Assembly: GCF_019511525.1 (NCBI RefSeq)
Contig: NZ_JAEUAT010000010.1
Coordinates: 168,972-232,971 of the forward strand
Direction: 5' to 3'
From: Rhizobium cauense
Lineage (GTDB): Bacteria; Pseudomonadota; Alphaproteobacteria; Rhizobiales; Rhizobiaceae
DNA length: 64,000 bases
The position numbers and the translations under genes are program-made. Shown here piece by piece: positions 1 through 9,412 of this stretch. The stretch's first letter is position 1, and each line of letters opens with the position of its first letter. Under the pieces are notes generated by a model that saw nothing but the letters and a program-made list of their open reading frames with translations, was not told the DNA's origin and did no database searches.

Positions 1-3000
1 GATGCAAACTACAGCGGTGCGGCGAGCTTCCACTACGCGGCCGTGGACAACAACGGACTGGCAGACAGCACGTCGGCGACGGCAACAATCAATATCACGC
101 CGGTCAACGACGCACCCGTCATCACCTCTAACGGTGGTGGCGATACGGCGGTTGTCTCGATCGACGAAAACGCGACGGCTGTGACGACCGTTACGGCGAC
201 CGACGTCGATACCGCGGCGGCCAACCTCGTCTATTCGATCGTCGGCGGCGACGACCAGAGCCTGTTCAAGATCGACAGCGCCACTGGTGTTCTGAGCTTC
301 AAGGATGCGCCGGATTTCGAGCATCCGCTCGATAACGGCAGCAACAACGTCTACAACGTCGTCGTTCGCGTATCCGACGGCGACAAGTTTGACACCCAGA
401 CGATCAACGTCACGGTGAAGGATCTCCAGGAGAACGTTGCGCCCGTCCTGACTTTGTCGAACAGCGCCTATGTCCTCGATCAGTTCAACCAGAATGCCTA
501 CAACGGCAACGATGGTACCGCGAACTGGAAGACGGACTGGATCGAATACGGTGAAGGCGGCGGCAATGCTGCGACCACCGGCGATGTCCGGGTAAGTAAC
601 GGAGCTCTCATTCTCACTGATACGGATGCAGAAATCGACACCTTCGGCGATTTCGTCCAGCGCACGGTTGACCTAACAGGCGCTACCCAGGCAACGCTGA
701 CCTTCGACTACAAGCGGGACAGCATGGAGTACGGCGACGCCATCCATGTGCAGGTGAAGGACAGCGACGGCAACTGGGTGGAAATAGCTACCGTCAAGGG
801 CGAGGGCAATGATGCGGGCTACACGACCGTAAGCGTCAACCTCTCGTCCTACATCTCGTCCTCGACCACGATCCGCTTCTACGCGAATGACGACATCGAT
901 GATGGCGACAAGGTCTTCATCGACAACGTCAAGATCGAATACACAACGACGCCGACCTTCGTCGAAGGCGGCTCGGCCGTCGCGGTTGTCAGCAACGCCG
1001 CGATTGCCGATGCCGATGCGAACATGAGCTCGGCCACTGTCAAGCTGACCAACGGCCAGACAGGCGACGTCCTTTCGATCGCCGGCCAGTCGACCAGCAC
1101 CGGCACGATCGGCGGTATCACCTACAACATCAGCGGCGACACCGTGACCTTCACCGGTTCGGCGACCAAGGCTGCTTACGAAGCCGCCATCGAAGCCGTC
1201 CGCTTTGCCAACAGCTCGGAAAACCCGAACGGCGCCGACCGTACCTTCCAGGTTGTCGTCAACGATGGCCTGAGCTCGAACGTCGCGACGACGATCGTCC
1301 ATGTGACGGGTGTCAACGATGCGCCGGTCAACACGGTCCCCGCTTCCGCGGTTACCGCGGCGGAAGAGACCAGCACTGCGATCACCGGCCTTTCCGTCTC
1401 CGATGTCGACGCCGGCTCCTCGACGCTGACGACGACGCTCTCGGTAACGCATGGCACGCTGACGCTTGCCGCACTTGGCGGTGCATCCGCCATCGGTAGC
1501 GGAACCGGCACGGTAACGCTGAGCGGCACGCTTGATCAGATCAATGCGACGCTTGCCGGCAACAACGTCTCCTACAAGGGCGATCTGAACTACAGCGGTT
1601 CCGACACGCTGACGATGACGACCAGCGATGGCGGCAATACGGGCACGGGCGGCGTCAAGATCGACACCGATACCGTCTCGATCACGGTGACGCCGGTCAA
1701 CGATGCTCCGGTCAATACCGTTCCGGTTGCGACGGTCGCTGCGACAGAGGATCTGGCCAAGGCGATCACCGGCCTGTCGGTGACCGACGTCGATGCCGGC
1801 TCCTCGATCGTCACGACGACGCTTTCGGTCCTGCATGGCACGTTGACGCTCGGCGGCGTCTCTGGCGGCGCGTCGATCACCGGCAGCGGCACTGGTACCG
1901 TGACGCTCAGCGGCACCATCGCCCAGATCAATGCGTCGCTCGCCGGCAGCAACGTCTCCTACAAGGGCGAGCTGAACTACAACGGCGCCGACACGCTGAC
2001 GATGACGACAGACGACGGCGGCCACAATGGCGCCGGCGGTGCCAAGACCGATACCGACACGGTGTCGATCTCGATTAGCGCGGTCAATGACGCTCCGGTG
2101 GTCTCGAACCTGGTCATCACTGAAAGCGGCATCAACTTCACGCTTACGGATCCGGACAGCTCCAGCTTCACGCTTGCTTCGCCGTTCGCCACCGCATTCG
2201 GCAGCAACCCCGGCCTCCATGTCGGCGACAACACCCTGACGCCGACGGCACAGGCCAGTGTTGTCAGCGGCACGCTGACAGTCAGCGATGGAGCTGCGCC
2301 CGGTGGCGTCGTCAATGTTATCCTCGGTAGCAACAACGACAACAACGGCAGTTCGCTGAAGGCATCCGACACTCCGACGGCCATCTACGGCTTCGGCGGA
2401 AAAGATACCCTGACGGGCGGCTCCGGCGCGGACTGGCTGTTTGGCGGCGACGGCGACGACACGCTCGACGGCAACGGCGGTGCGGATACGATGTCTGGCG
2501 GCGCGGGCAACGATAAGTTCGAGCTGGCCAGTGGCGATTGGGTCGCCGGTGAATCGATCGATGGCGGATCGGGCACCGACACGATCTCGCTGACGGGCCA
2601 ACAGACTGTCGACTTCACGACTGGCACGATCAGCAATGTCGAAACGCTGACCGGCAGTTCGAACGGTGACACCGTCACGATGTCGGCTTCGCAGTTCCTC
2701 GGCTTCTCGGCCATCAATCTCGGCAATGGCAGCGACTCGCTGACCGTAAGCCTGAGCGCTACGACGGATCTCTCTGCCTCCGCACCGACGATCACGAGCG
2801 TCGAAACGCTGAAGATCACCGGATCGGCCGGCGACGACAACCTGACCATCAGTGCCCAGCAGTATGCGGCCTTTGGCAGCATCGACCTCAAGGGTGGCAA
2901 CGATACGCTGACGGTCAATGTTGCCGGGACCAGCGATCTCTCGGGTGCTGCCGCGCTTGCCGGCGTTGAAACCGCCAAGCTGGTCGGTTCGACCGGCAAC

Positions 3001-4722
3001 GATACTGTTACGGTCAGCAATACGCTCTCCGGCTTCAGCTCGATCGACCTCGGCGGCGGCAGCGGCGATGCGCTGAAGATTGCCGGTGGCTTCACCGACA
3101 GCAATGACGCCCAACTTGCCCGTGTCGAGAATGTGGTGATGGCAAGCTCGGGTACCCTGAACCTGTCGCATCAGTCCGAAGGCTTTACCATCACCGGCAC
3201 ATCCGGCGTCGATACGATTACCGGCGGTTCTGGTGACGACAAGATCACCGGAGGTGCGGATGGCGACATACTGACAGGCGGAGCAGGTCGCGATACGTTC
3301 GTGATCGTGGCAGGCGATTCCACGCCCGAAACCGCACCGGGGACTGGCTTCTTCTCCTGGGTAAACAATGAAAACGGCACCATCAGCGGTTACGACAAGA
3401 TCACGGATTGGGGAGCCGGTGGCACTGCCGACAAGCTGGACTTCTCTTTGGCTCCGGTTAAGGCCCTTGGTTCTGTGAACGGTTCAGACTCTGCGCTGAC
3501 AATCGGCTACGACACCGTCGAGTCCCACAGTGTCAATACCACTACTGGAATGACCACTTTCTATGGCGCCGACAACTTCACTCAAACCTTGTCGGTGGCG
3601 ACGACTTCGGGCTTGGCCGCCGTCGTCCAATATCTCATGGCGAGTGATATCGGCGATGCGGGCGCAACCCTTGCCTTCACCGGAATGGGCCACACCTACG
3701 TGTATCAGCAGACCGGCGCAGGTGCTGGCGGTTCGCTGGTTGAGCTCACCGGCGTCACCCTTACCAACATCTATGCGAGCATGGGTTCGGCGACTTCCAA
3801 TGCCATCGACCCGATCATCCTCGACCTCGACCACAACGGCATCGCACTGACCCAGCTCGACCAGGGCGTCCAGTTCGACATCAATGCCGACGGTCACAAG
3901 GATCAGATCGCCTGGACGGCAGGTACGGATGGCATCCTGGCGTACGATGTGGATGGCAACGGCAAGATCGACAACGGCAGCGAGATATTCTCGCCGCACT
4001 TTGCCGGTGGAACCTATGTCGATGGTCTGGCAGCGCTTTCGACACTCGACAGCAACCATGACGGCAAGATCGATGCGGCCGATGAGGCCTTCTCGAAGCT
4101 CACCGTCTGGCAGGACCTGAACCACAACGGCATTACCGACAGCGGCGAACTGTCGAGCCTGGCGGATCATTCGATCAGCAGCATCTCGCTCGATGCCAAC
4201 GTCTCGAACTCGGAGATCAACGGCCAGTCGATCCTCGCCGACGGCAGCTACACTCTGACGGACGGCTCGACCGGCCACTTCGTCGAGGTTGCCTTCGATA
4301 CGACGCTCGGCGGCAGCGAGAACGGCAGCGCCTACTCGCTGATCGGTAGCGACGGCGACGACACCCTATCGGGCAACGGCGGCATGTATACGATCTCGGG
4401 CGGGGCAGGGGCCGACACCTTCGTCCTCGACACCGATGCGCTTGCTGATGTCAAGCTCGCCGATGTCATCACCGACTTCAAGGCGAGCGAGGGCGATACG
4501 CTCGACGTCTCGAAGCTCCTCGACAGCCTGCTCGGCCACGAGGCAAGCGAGGCGGAAGCGCTGGCCAGCGTCAAGACAACGGTATCGGGTGCCGACACCG
4601 TGGTCAGCGTCAACGCCAATGGTGGCTGGCACGATGTGGCGGTTCTCCAGAATGTCACGGAAGCGGTGAAGATCCTCTACGACGACAAGCACGACACGAC
4701 GACGGCACCGCACGCCGGCTGA
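1..4722 (+). CDS. Giant RTX/VCBS adhesin-type secreted protein (5' end outside window)
   Basis: The frame is open from base 1, so the start lies upstream; 1573 residues are visible. Modules in order: VCBS/cadherin-like sandwich ending in NDAP; cadherin-like module (about 40-145); a jelly-roll-like module without repeat motif (about 155-320); VCBS-like modules to about 700; an RTX nonapeptide block (GGKDTLTGG, GGDGDDTLDG; about 798-842); beta-rich spacer repeats; a second RTX block (about 1073-1100); an EF-hand-like stretch (DVDGNGKID near 1316, DSNHDGKID after it); and a final RTX block (1448-1475) with a type I secretion target tail. By family knowledge this is a calcium-binding surface or extracellular adhesin exported without N-terminal signal. 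The exporter genes at 5791-10707 are its probable secretion route (inference). A hairpin terminator follows the stop. Confidence 0.9.
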   Translation, partial: DANYSGAASFHYAAVDNNGLADSTSATATINITPVNDAPVITSNGGGDTAVVSIDENATAVTTVTATDVDTAAANLVYSIVGGDDQSLFKIDSATGVLSFKDAPDFEHPLDNGSNNVYNVVVRVSDGDKFDTQTINVTVKDLQENVAPVLTLSNSAYVLDQFNQNAYNGNDGTANWKTDWIEYGEGGGNAATTGDVRVSNGALILTDTDAEIDTFGDFVQRTVDLTGATQATLTFDYKRDSMEYGDAIHVQVKDSDGNWVEIATVKGEGNDAGYTTVSVNLSSYISSSTTIRFYANDDIDDGDKVFIDNVKIEYTTTPTFVEGGSAVAVVSNAAIADADANMSSATVKLTNGQTGDVLSIAGQSTSTGTIGGITYNISGDTVTFTGSATKAAYEAAIEAVRFANSSENPNGADRTFQVVVNDGLSSNVATTIVHVTGVNDAPVNTVPASAVTAAEETSTAITGLSVSDVDAGSSTLTTTLSVTHGTLTLAALGGASAIGSGTGTVTLSGTLDQINATLAGNNVSYKGDLNYSGSDTLTMTTSDGGNTGTGGVKIDTDTVSITVTPVNDAPVNTVPVATVAATEDLAKAITGLSVTDVDAGSSIVTTTLSVLHGTLTLGGVSGGASITGSGTGTVTLSGTIAQINASLAGSNVSYKGELNYNGADTLTMTTDDGGHNGAGGAKTDTDTVSISISAVNDAPVVSNLVITESGINFTLTDPDSSSFTLASPFATAFGSNPGLHVGDNTLTPTAQASVVSGTLTVSDGAAPGGVVNVILGSNNDNNGSSLKASDTPTAIYGFGGKDTLTGGSGADWLFGGDGDDTLDGNGGADTMSGGAGNDKFELASGDWVAGESIDGGSGTDTISLTGQQTVDFTTGTISNVETLTGSSNGDTVTMSASQFLGFSAINLGNGSDSLTVSLSATTDLSASAPTITSVETLKITGSAGDDNLTISAQQYAAFGSIDLKGGNDTLTVNVAGTSDLSGAAALAGVETAKLVGSTGNDTVTVSNTLSGFSSIDLGGGSGDALKIAGGFTDSNDAQLARVENVVMASSGTLNLSHQSEGFTITGTSGVDTITGGSGDDKITGGADGDILTGGAGRDTFVIVAGDSTPETAPGTGFFSWVNNENGTISGYDKITDWGAGGTADKLDFSLAPVKALGSVNGSDSALTIGYDTVESHSVNTTTGMTTFYGADNFTQTLSVATTSGLAAVVQYLMASDIGDAGATLAFTGMGHTYVYQQTGAGAGGSLVELTGVTLTNIYASMGSATSNAIDPIILDLDHNGIALTQLDQGVQFDINADGHKDQIAWTAGTDGILAYDVDGNGKIDNGSEIFSPHFAGGTYVDGLAALSTLDSNHDGKIDAADEAFSKLTVWQDLNHNGITDSGELSSLADHSISSISLDANVSNSEINGQSILADGSYTLTDGSTGHFVEVAFDTTLGGSENGSAYSLIGSDGDDTLSGNGGMYTISGGAGADTFVLDTDALADVKLADVITDFKASEGDTLDVSKLLDSLLGHEASEAEALASVKTTVSGADTVVSVNANGGWHDVAVLQNVTEAVKILYDDKHDTTTAPHAG
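1315..2085 (+). repeat. Two tandem near-identical VCBS-like modules in the adhesin
   Basis: Unit 1 is 1315-1698 (128 codons) and unit 2 is 1699-2085 (129 codons). Both begin NDAPVNTVP and share ITGLSV-DVDAGSS, LSV-HGTLTL, GSGTGTVTLSGT, NVSYKG and DTLTMTT in the same order. A third NDAPV starts at 2086. This is coding repetition, not a mobile repeat, and could expand or contract by recombination. Confidence 0.85.
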
Positions 4723-4743
4723 TCGTGGTGCGAACCAAAAAAG

Positions 4744-4772
4744 AAAGGCGCCTCTCGGGGCGCCTTTTCTTC
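4744..4772. terminator. Bidirectional intrinsic terminator
   Basis: AAAGGCGCC, 6-nt loop, GGCGCCTTT, then TTCTT on the plus strand and an A-rich flank serving the minus strand. It sits between the convergent adhesin and GGDEF-like genes. Confidence 0.85.
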
Positions 4773-4794
4773 GTTCCGGGTTTTGATGGTTCGC

Positions 4795-5556
4795 TCAGGC
4801 CGCTGGCAGCCTGGACATCGGAACCGCCTCTTCGCTCTCGCCGCCGCGCTGCATGGCCATTTCATCGGCCAGCTGGCGGATGTGGTTGAAATCGGTCTGT
4901 CCCTCGAAGACCGCGCCGCCGAGACGGATGCCGATCGTCATTGGCGTGCCTTCGGCCGAGAAGGAAGCTTCCGCGACGCGCCGGCGGATACGGGTGCCGA
5001 CGTCCTGGGCGTTCTCGACGCTTGCGCCCGGGAGAAACACCCCGAGCTCGTTGGTTGCAAGGCGTGCCACCAGATCGCCCTTTCTGACGGAAGACTGGAT
5101 GATTGCGGCAAGCGACTGCATGACGGTGTCGGCCCATTGCGGACCGTAGCTGCGGCTGATCTCGTCGAGCGTGTCGATGACCACGGCGATCATCACGCCG
5201 CCGGCGTCGGTGGCGATTCGCCTGCGCCGGTCGATATAGTGCTCGACGGCCGCGGCAAAGGCCGTGCCGTTCAGCGTCTTCGTGACCGCGTCGTGGCGCG
5301 CAGTATAGTTAACGGTTTCCTGCAGCTTTTTGAGCTCGCCAACCTTCAGCTGCAAGATCAGAAGCAGCGGAAATGCAACAAAAAGCGAAATTACGCCGGC
5401 GCCGGCAAATCCTACCAAAAATGGTCTATCCGGCATCAGAAGGTTTAAGATAAGTAAAACGCCGACGGATCCAGCCGCGTAGCAGACAGCACCGAGGGTG
5501 GCTATCCGAAGAGCTGAAGCGATTGTGGCGGAAGAGTAACGCTGGCTGAAATTCAT
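4795..5556 (-). CDS. Membrane protein with degenerate GGDEF domain
   Basis: 253 residues. Two predicted membrane segments (about 14-38 and 46-70) are followed by a GGDEF-like domain (about 85-235). The fold is recognisable from spacing: TARHDAVTKTLNGTAF near the start and RLATNELGVFLPG at 165-177. The position of the signature GGDEF reads ATNEL (167-171), so the two glycines and the acidic residue needed for diguanylate cyclase activity are missing, and the RxxD inhibitory site is not evident. It is probably not a cyclase; it may bind c-di-GMP or GTP, or act through dimerisation (inference). It is convergent with the adhesin and divergent from the secretion operon, sharing a 234-bp intergenic region with it. 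Confidence 0.8.
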   Translation of the reverse strand: MNFSQRYSSATIASALRIATLGAVCYAAGSVGVLLILNLLMPDRPFLVGFAGAGVISLFVAFPLLLILQLKVGELKKLQETVNYTARHDAVTKTLNGTAFAAAVEHYIDRRRRIATDAGGVMIAVVIDTLDEISRSYGPQWADTVMQSLAAIIQSSVRKGDLVARLATNELGVFLPGASVENAQDVGTRIRRRVAEASFSAEGTPMTIGIRLGGAVFEGQTDFNHIRQLADEMAMQRGGESEEAVPMSRLPAA

Positions 5557-5790
5557 CGCGGTTCGTGTCCGTTTGAAGTAATGCCAGATAAGCAGGTCCG
5601 GGGAAAGTCCGCGTTAAAAAATCCTGTAAAATTCTTGCTTTAGGCGGTTGTTCAGGCGATTAACCGTCTTGGCAGTAATGCTTTAGACTACAATTGGAAT
5701 GTGGAAAGATTGGTGTTACTTGTTTGCTAAAGAAGGACTTTGGTATACGGGTTTCGCCGGGTGAATCTTGGATGTTGAGGGGCATCGAAC
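5557..5790. other. Divergent promoter region of GGDEF-like gene and type I secretion operon
   Basis: 234 bp, more AT-rich than the flanks. It must hold the promoters for both divergent transcripts. I could not pick out a convincing sigma-70 pair or a perfect operator. A GAGGGG Shine-Dalgarno at 5777-5782 lies 8 nt before the TTG start of the TolC-like gene. Confidence 0.5.
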
Positions 5791-7233
5791 TTGTTTAAGG
5801 GCAAAAGAATTTTCGCAGCATTGTCTGCAACGGTTGCTTTCAGTTTTGCGTTTTATGCTGATGCCAATGCAATGTCCTTGCAGCAGGCAATAGAAAAGAC
5901 CATGAAAACGAACCCGCAGATCTTGCAGGCCGCGAAGAATAGAGAAGCGGTCGAGTTTGAATTGCGTCAGGCTCGCGGTTTATACTTGCCATCCGTAGAT
6001 CTGGAGAGCGGAGTCGGGCGCCGTCGGCTGTCGAACGAAAGCTCTGGTTCGCTTCGGGACGATCATGACTATCTCTCGCCTAGCGATGTTGGTCTGACGA
6101 TCTCTCAGACGCTTTATGATGGTGGCAGCCGTCGGGCTCAGGTCGAGCAGCAGGCATCGCGCGTCGATGGCGCCTCCTTTCGGGTTCTCGAACGTTCCGA
6201 GTCGCTCGCCCTTGAAGTGACGCAGGACTATCTGGAATATGTTCTCCAGAACCAGATTGTTGCCGCCGCCAAGCAGAACGTTGCTTTCCACACGCAGATG
6301 GTCGGCGATATCGACGAGAGCATCAAGGGTGGCGCGCTGACGGATGCTGACCGCCTCCAGGGCAGCGAGCGCCTGCAGGCCGCCAAGGCACGCCTGCGTG
6401 AAGCGCTTGAGGAGCTCGAGCAGACAAAGATCCGCTTCCTCCAGGTCGTCGGCGAGCCGATTACCAACGCGCAGACACCGCCGTCGGTCGGCAAGTATGT
6501 TCCGAAGACGCTGAACGATGCGGTCTTCGTCGCCACCAAGAACAGCCCGCGCATCTATTCGGCCAACGCCGACGTCGATGCAGCCGATGCCGGCGTTCGC
6601 GGCGCGCGCGCCAACTATATGCCGAAGGTCAACCTTGAAGGCACCGCCCGTGTCGGCGACGACATCGATGGCGACGAAGGCAACACCAACGACTACCAGG
6701 TCCGGGTCGTTGCCCGCTGGAATCTCTATCGCGGCGGCATCGATGTCGCACGCGAGCAGGAGCAGATCCGTCGTGCCGGCGAGCAGCGCTACAATCTCGC
6801 GCAGGTGCAGCGCGAAGTCGGGGAGTCGGTTCGCTCGGCATGGAACGAGCGCGTCAGCCGCGGCGAGCTTTCCGGTATCCTCAACAAGCAGGCCTCGATC
6901 AACAACCAGCTCGTCGGCTCCTACCGCGAGCAGTTCAAGGTCGGCCAGCGCTCGCTGCTCGATGTGCTCGATGCGCAGAACACGAAGTTCAACACACAGG
7001 TTCTCGCTGACACGGCGCGTGTTGCCTCGCAGTTTGCCGAGTACAAGATCCTGGCGGCCTCGGGCAATCTGCTTCAGACGATGAAGCTGAAGCCGGTCGA
7101 GCAGTCCAAACCTTATGCGCGGGAAGAGTTTGTTGTCCCCGCGGGCGTCGCGAATCCCGGATATGTCGAGCTTGATTCACATCAGAAAGCCGGCATGCCC
7201 CTGGACCTCCTAGCGCCAATTCGACAGCAGTAG
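5791..7233 (+). CDS. TolC-family outer membrane protein of type I secretion system
   Basis: 480 residues from a TTG start with GAGGGG at the right distance. Residues 1-27 form a signal peptide ending ADANA. The rest has the duplicated TolC architecture: opening MSLQQAIEKTMKTNPQI, long amphipathic helices rich in Glu, Gln and Ala, strand LTISQTLYDGG (about 108-118) and second-repeat strand VVARWNLYRGG. The C terminus ends in a short extension past LLQTMKLKPVE. It forms the outer-membrane channel-tunnel docking with the HlyD-like adaptor and ABC exporter encoded next. The ABC gene follows after 19 bp, so the genes are one operon. Function is well supported by fold and context; the substrate is inferred to be the neighbouring RTX adhesin. 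Confidence 0.9.
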   Translation: MFKGKRIFAALSATVAFSFAFYADANAMSLQQAIEKTMKTNPQILQAAKNREAVEFELRQARGLYLPSVDLESGVGRRRLSNESSGSLRDDHDYLSPSDVGLTISQTLYDGGSRRAQVEQQASRVDGASFRVLERSESLALEVTQDYLEYVLQNQIVAAAKQNVAFHTQMVGDIDESIKGGALTDADRLQGSERLQAAKARLREALEELEQTKIRFLQVVGEPITNAQTPPSVGKYVPKTLNDAVFVATKNSPRIYSANADVDAADAGVRGARANYMPKVNLEGTARVGDDIDGDEGNTNDYQVRVVARWNLYRGGIDVAREQEQIRRAGEQRYNLAQVQREVGESVRSAWNERVSRGELSGILNKQASINNQLVGSYREQFKVGQRSLLDVLDAQNTKFNTQVLADTARVASQFAEYKILAASGNLLQTMKLKPVEQSKPYAREEFVVPAGVANPGYVELDSHQKAGMPLDLLAPIRQQ

Positions 7234-7252
7234 TCGACATGGCCATGGAACG

Positions 7253-9412
7253 ATGCTGAACGTAGCGCTCGAGACTTCCAGCAGCACACCGCTGCAGACA
7301 TTCAAAGCCGCATTCAAATCCGTGGCTGCGTTCTATGGCCGACCAAGCTCCGACACGGTCCTCTTCTCCGGTCTTCCGGATGAAGTGACCGAGTCGCTTG
7401 AGGTCGATGATGTCGAGCGCATGGCCGAGCGCATCGGCCTGCAGGTGATCAAGCATCAGGAGCGCGAATGCCGCCAGGGCAATTTCGATTGTCCGGCGAT
7501 CGTCGCGTTTGCGGATGGCAGCGTGTTGCCTGTGCTCGAGGTCGCCGAGGACGGTTCCTACGTCACGGATATCGTGCCGATCGCCGGCAACGCGATCCGT
7601 CTGACACGGGAAGAATTCCTGGCGCTGAAGCCGCAACTGGCATTCGCCTTCACGCTCTATTACCAGAACGCCTCGGAAGAGGCGCTGGTCGGCAATGCCG
7701 TCGAGATCGAGAAGCGTCATTGGCTGGCGACGACGCTGGCGCCGTACTGGCGCACCTATGTCCGCGTCATGGTCGCAGCGCTCTTTATCAACCTCATTGC
7801 GCTCGGTTCGCCGCTTTTCACGATGAACGTCTATGACCGGGTGCTGCCAAATAAGGCGATCCCGACGCTCTGGGTCTTGGCCGCCGGCATCTCGCTCGCC
7901 TATGTCTTCGACTTCCTCTTGAAGACCGCGCGCTCGTCGCTCATCGATTATGCCGGGCGCAAGGCGGATCTGCGCCTGTCGCAACTCCTGTTCGACAAGG
8001 TGCTCAACTCGACGCTCGCCTCGCGGCCGATGTCGACAGGCGAATACGCCAACCGCGTCACACAGTATGAATTCGTTCGCGAATTCTTCACGTCGAACAC
8101 GATCGGCGTGCTGATCGACAGCCTGTTCGTCTTCATCTTTCTGGCAGTCATTTATCTGATTGCGGGCTGGCTTGTGGTTATCCCGGCCGTGGCATTCGTG
8201 CTGTCTGTCATCATCGGCCTCTATGCACAGGCAGCGATCGGCAAGCGCATGGCAACTGCCGCCAACGAAGCCTCGCGCCGTCAATCCTTGCTCGTTGAGA
8301 CCATTTCGACCATCGAAACGCTGAAGAGCTTGCGTGCCGAAGCGACGATGCTGCGCCGCTGGCAGGAACTCACCAAATATTCGAGCCGCACCAGCGAAGA
8401 CATCAAGCACATCTCGACGAACGCCATCAACATGACGATGTTCATCCAGCAGATGGTGAGCGTCCTGATCGTGATCGCCGGCACCTACGAATTCTCCGAA
8501 GGCCGCATTGCCATGGGCGCGATTGTCGCAACCGTCATGCTGGCAAGCCGCGCCGGCGCACCGCTCGGCCAGATCGCCATGACGCTGGCTCGCTTCCGTC
8601 AGGCAACCATGTCGCTTCGCATTCTCGACAAGATCATGGAGCAGCCGGACGATCGCCCGTCGACTGTCGGCTTCGTTAACCGCGAGATCACCCGCGGCGC
8701 CTTCAGCTTCCAGGATGTGTCCTTCCAGTATCCGGGCTCTGACTATCCCGTCATCAACAAGCTGTCGTTTACGGTGCAGCCGGGCGAGCGCATCGGCATT
8801 ATCGGCCGCATTGGCTCCGGCAAGACGACGCTTGGCCGCCTGCTCGACGGGCTCTTTACTCCCTCGGGCGGGCGTGTGCTGATCGACGGCGTCGATATCC
8901 GGCAATACCACATGGCGGAGGTTCGCTCAGCGGTCGCCGTGGCCGGCCAGTCGTCCGATCTGTTCTCGGGAACAGTCAAGGAAAACCTGTTGATCGGGCG
9001 CGCCGATGCGACCGATGAGGAGCTTCTCGAAGTCGCCCGCATGACCGGCGTCGACGAGTTTGTCGGCAACCATCCTCGTGGCTTCGACATGCCGGTCGGG
9101 GAGCGCGGCACCAACCTTTCGAGCGGCCAGAAGCAGGCGTTGACGATTGCGCGCCTGCTGCTCACGAAACCGAAGATCGTATTTCTGGACGAGCCTTCGG
9201 GCGCAATGGATCTGGCGACCGAGCGCAACCTGATTTCGCGCCTGTCGAAGGCGATCGGCCGCGACACCACGCTTCTGATCGCCACCCATCGATACAGCAT
9301 GCTCGAGCTCGTCGACCGCCTGATCGTCATCGACAAGGGGCGGATCATTGCCGATGGTCCGAAGAATGCGGTCATCGAGGCCATGCAGCGCAAACCGGCG
9401 GGGGCGCAGTGA
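7253..9412 (+). CDS. Type I secretion ABC exporter (permease-ATPase)
   Basis: 719 residues. N-terminal C39-like domain (about 1-140) lacking the catalytic cysteine of true C39 peptidases, as in RTX exporters that bind but do not cleave substrate. A membrane domain follows (about 165-445; NVYDRVLPNKAIPTLW is characteristic of the HlyB/LssB-type family). The nucleotide-binding domain has Walker A GRIGSGKTT (about 517), signature LSSGQKQ (about 622), Walker B IVFLDEPSG (about 642) and switch His in ATHRYS (about 679). It energises one-step export through the TolC-like channel. The stop overlaps the next start (ATGA, 9409-9412), indicating translational coupling to the adaptor gene. Confidence 0.92.
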   Translation: MLNVALETSSSTPLQTFKAAFKSVAAFYGRPSSDTVLFSGLPDEVTESLEVDDVERMAERIGLQVIKHQERECRQGNFDCPAIVAFADGSVLPVLEVAEDGSYVTDIVPIAGNAIRLTREEFLALKPQLAFAFTLYYQNASEEALVGNAVEIEKRHWLATTLAPYWRTYVRVMVAALFINLIALGSPLFTMNVYDRVLPNKAIPTLWVLAAGISLAYVFDFLLKTARSSLIDYAGRKADLRLSQLLFDKVLNSTLASRPMSTGEYANRVTQYEFVREFFTSNTIGVLIDSLFVFIFLAVIYLIAGWLVVIPAVAFVLSVIIGLYAQAAIGKRMATAANEASRRQSLLVETISTIETLKSLRAEATMLRRWQELTKYSSRTSEDIKHISTNAINMTMFIQQMVSVLIVIAGTYEFSEGRIAMGAIVATVMLASRAGAPLGQIAMTLARFRQATMSLRILDKIMEQPDDRPSTVGFVNREITRGAFSFQDVSFQYPGSDYPVINKLSFTVQPGERIGIIGRIGSGKTTLGRLLDGLFTPSGGRVLIDGVDIRQYHMAEVRSAVAVAGQSSDLFSGTVKENLLIGRADATDEELLEVARMTGVDEFVGNHPRGFDMPVGERGTNLSSGQKQALTIARLLLTKPKIVFLDEPSGAMDLATERNLISRLSKAIGRDTTLLIATHRYSMLELVDRLIVIDKGRIIADGPKNAVIEAMQRKPAGAQ

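Noticed and set aside
1315..2085. CRISPR-like tandem repeat
   Set aside because: Units are about 385 bp, in frame and coding for VCBS-like modules with no spacers.
673..3171. 832-codon open frame antisense to the adhesin
   Set aside because: Arises from the high GC and repetitive codon pattern of the real gene. It has no ribosome site, and reads as Arg/Asp-rich low-complexity sequence.
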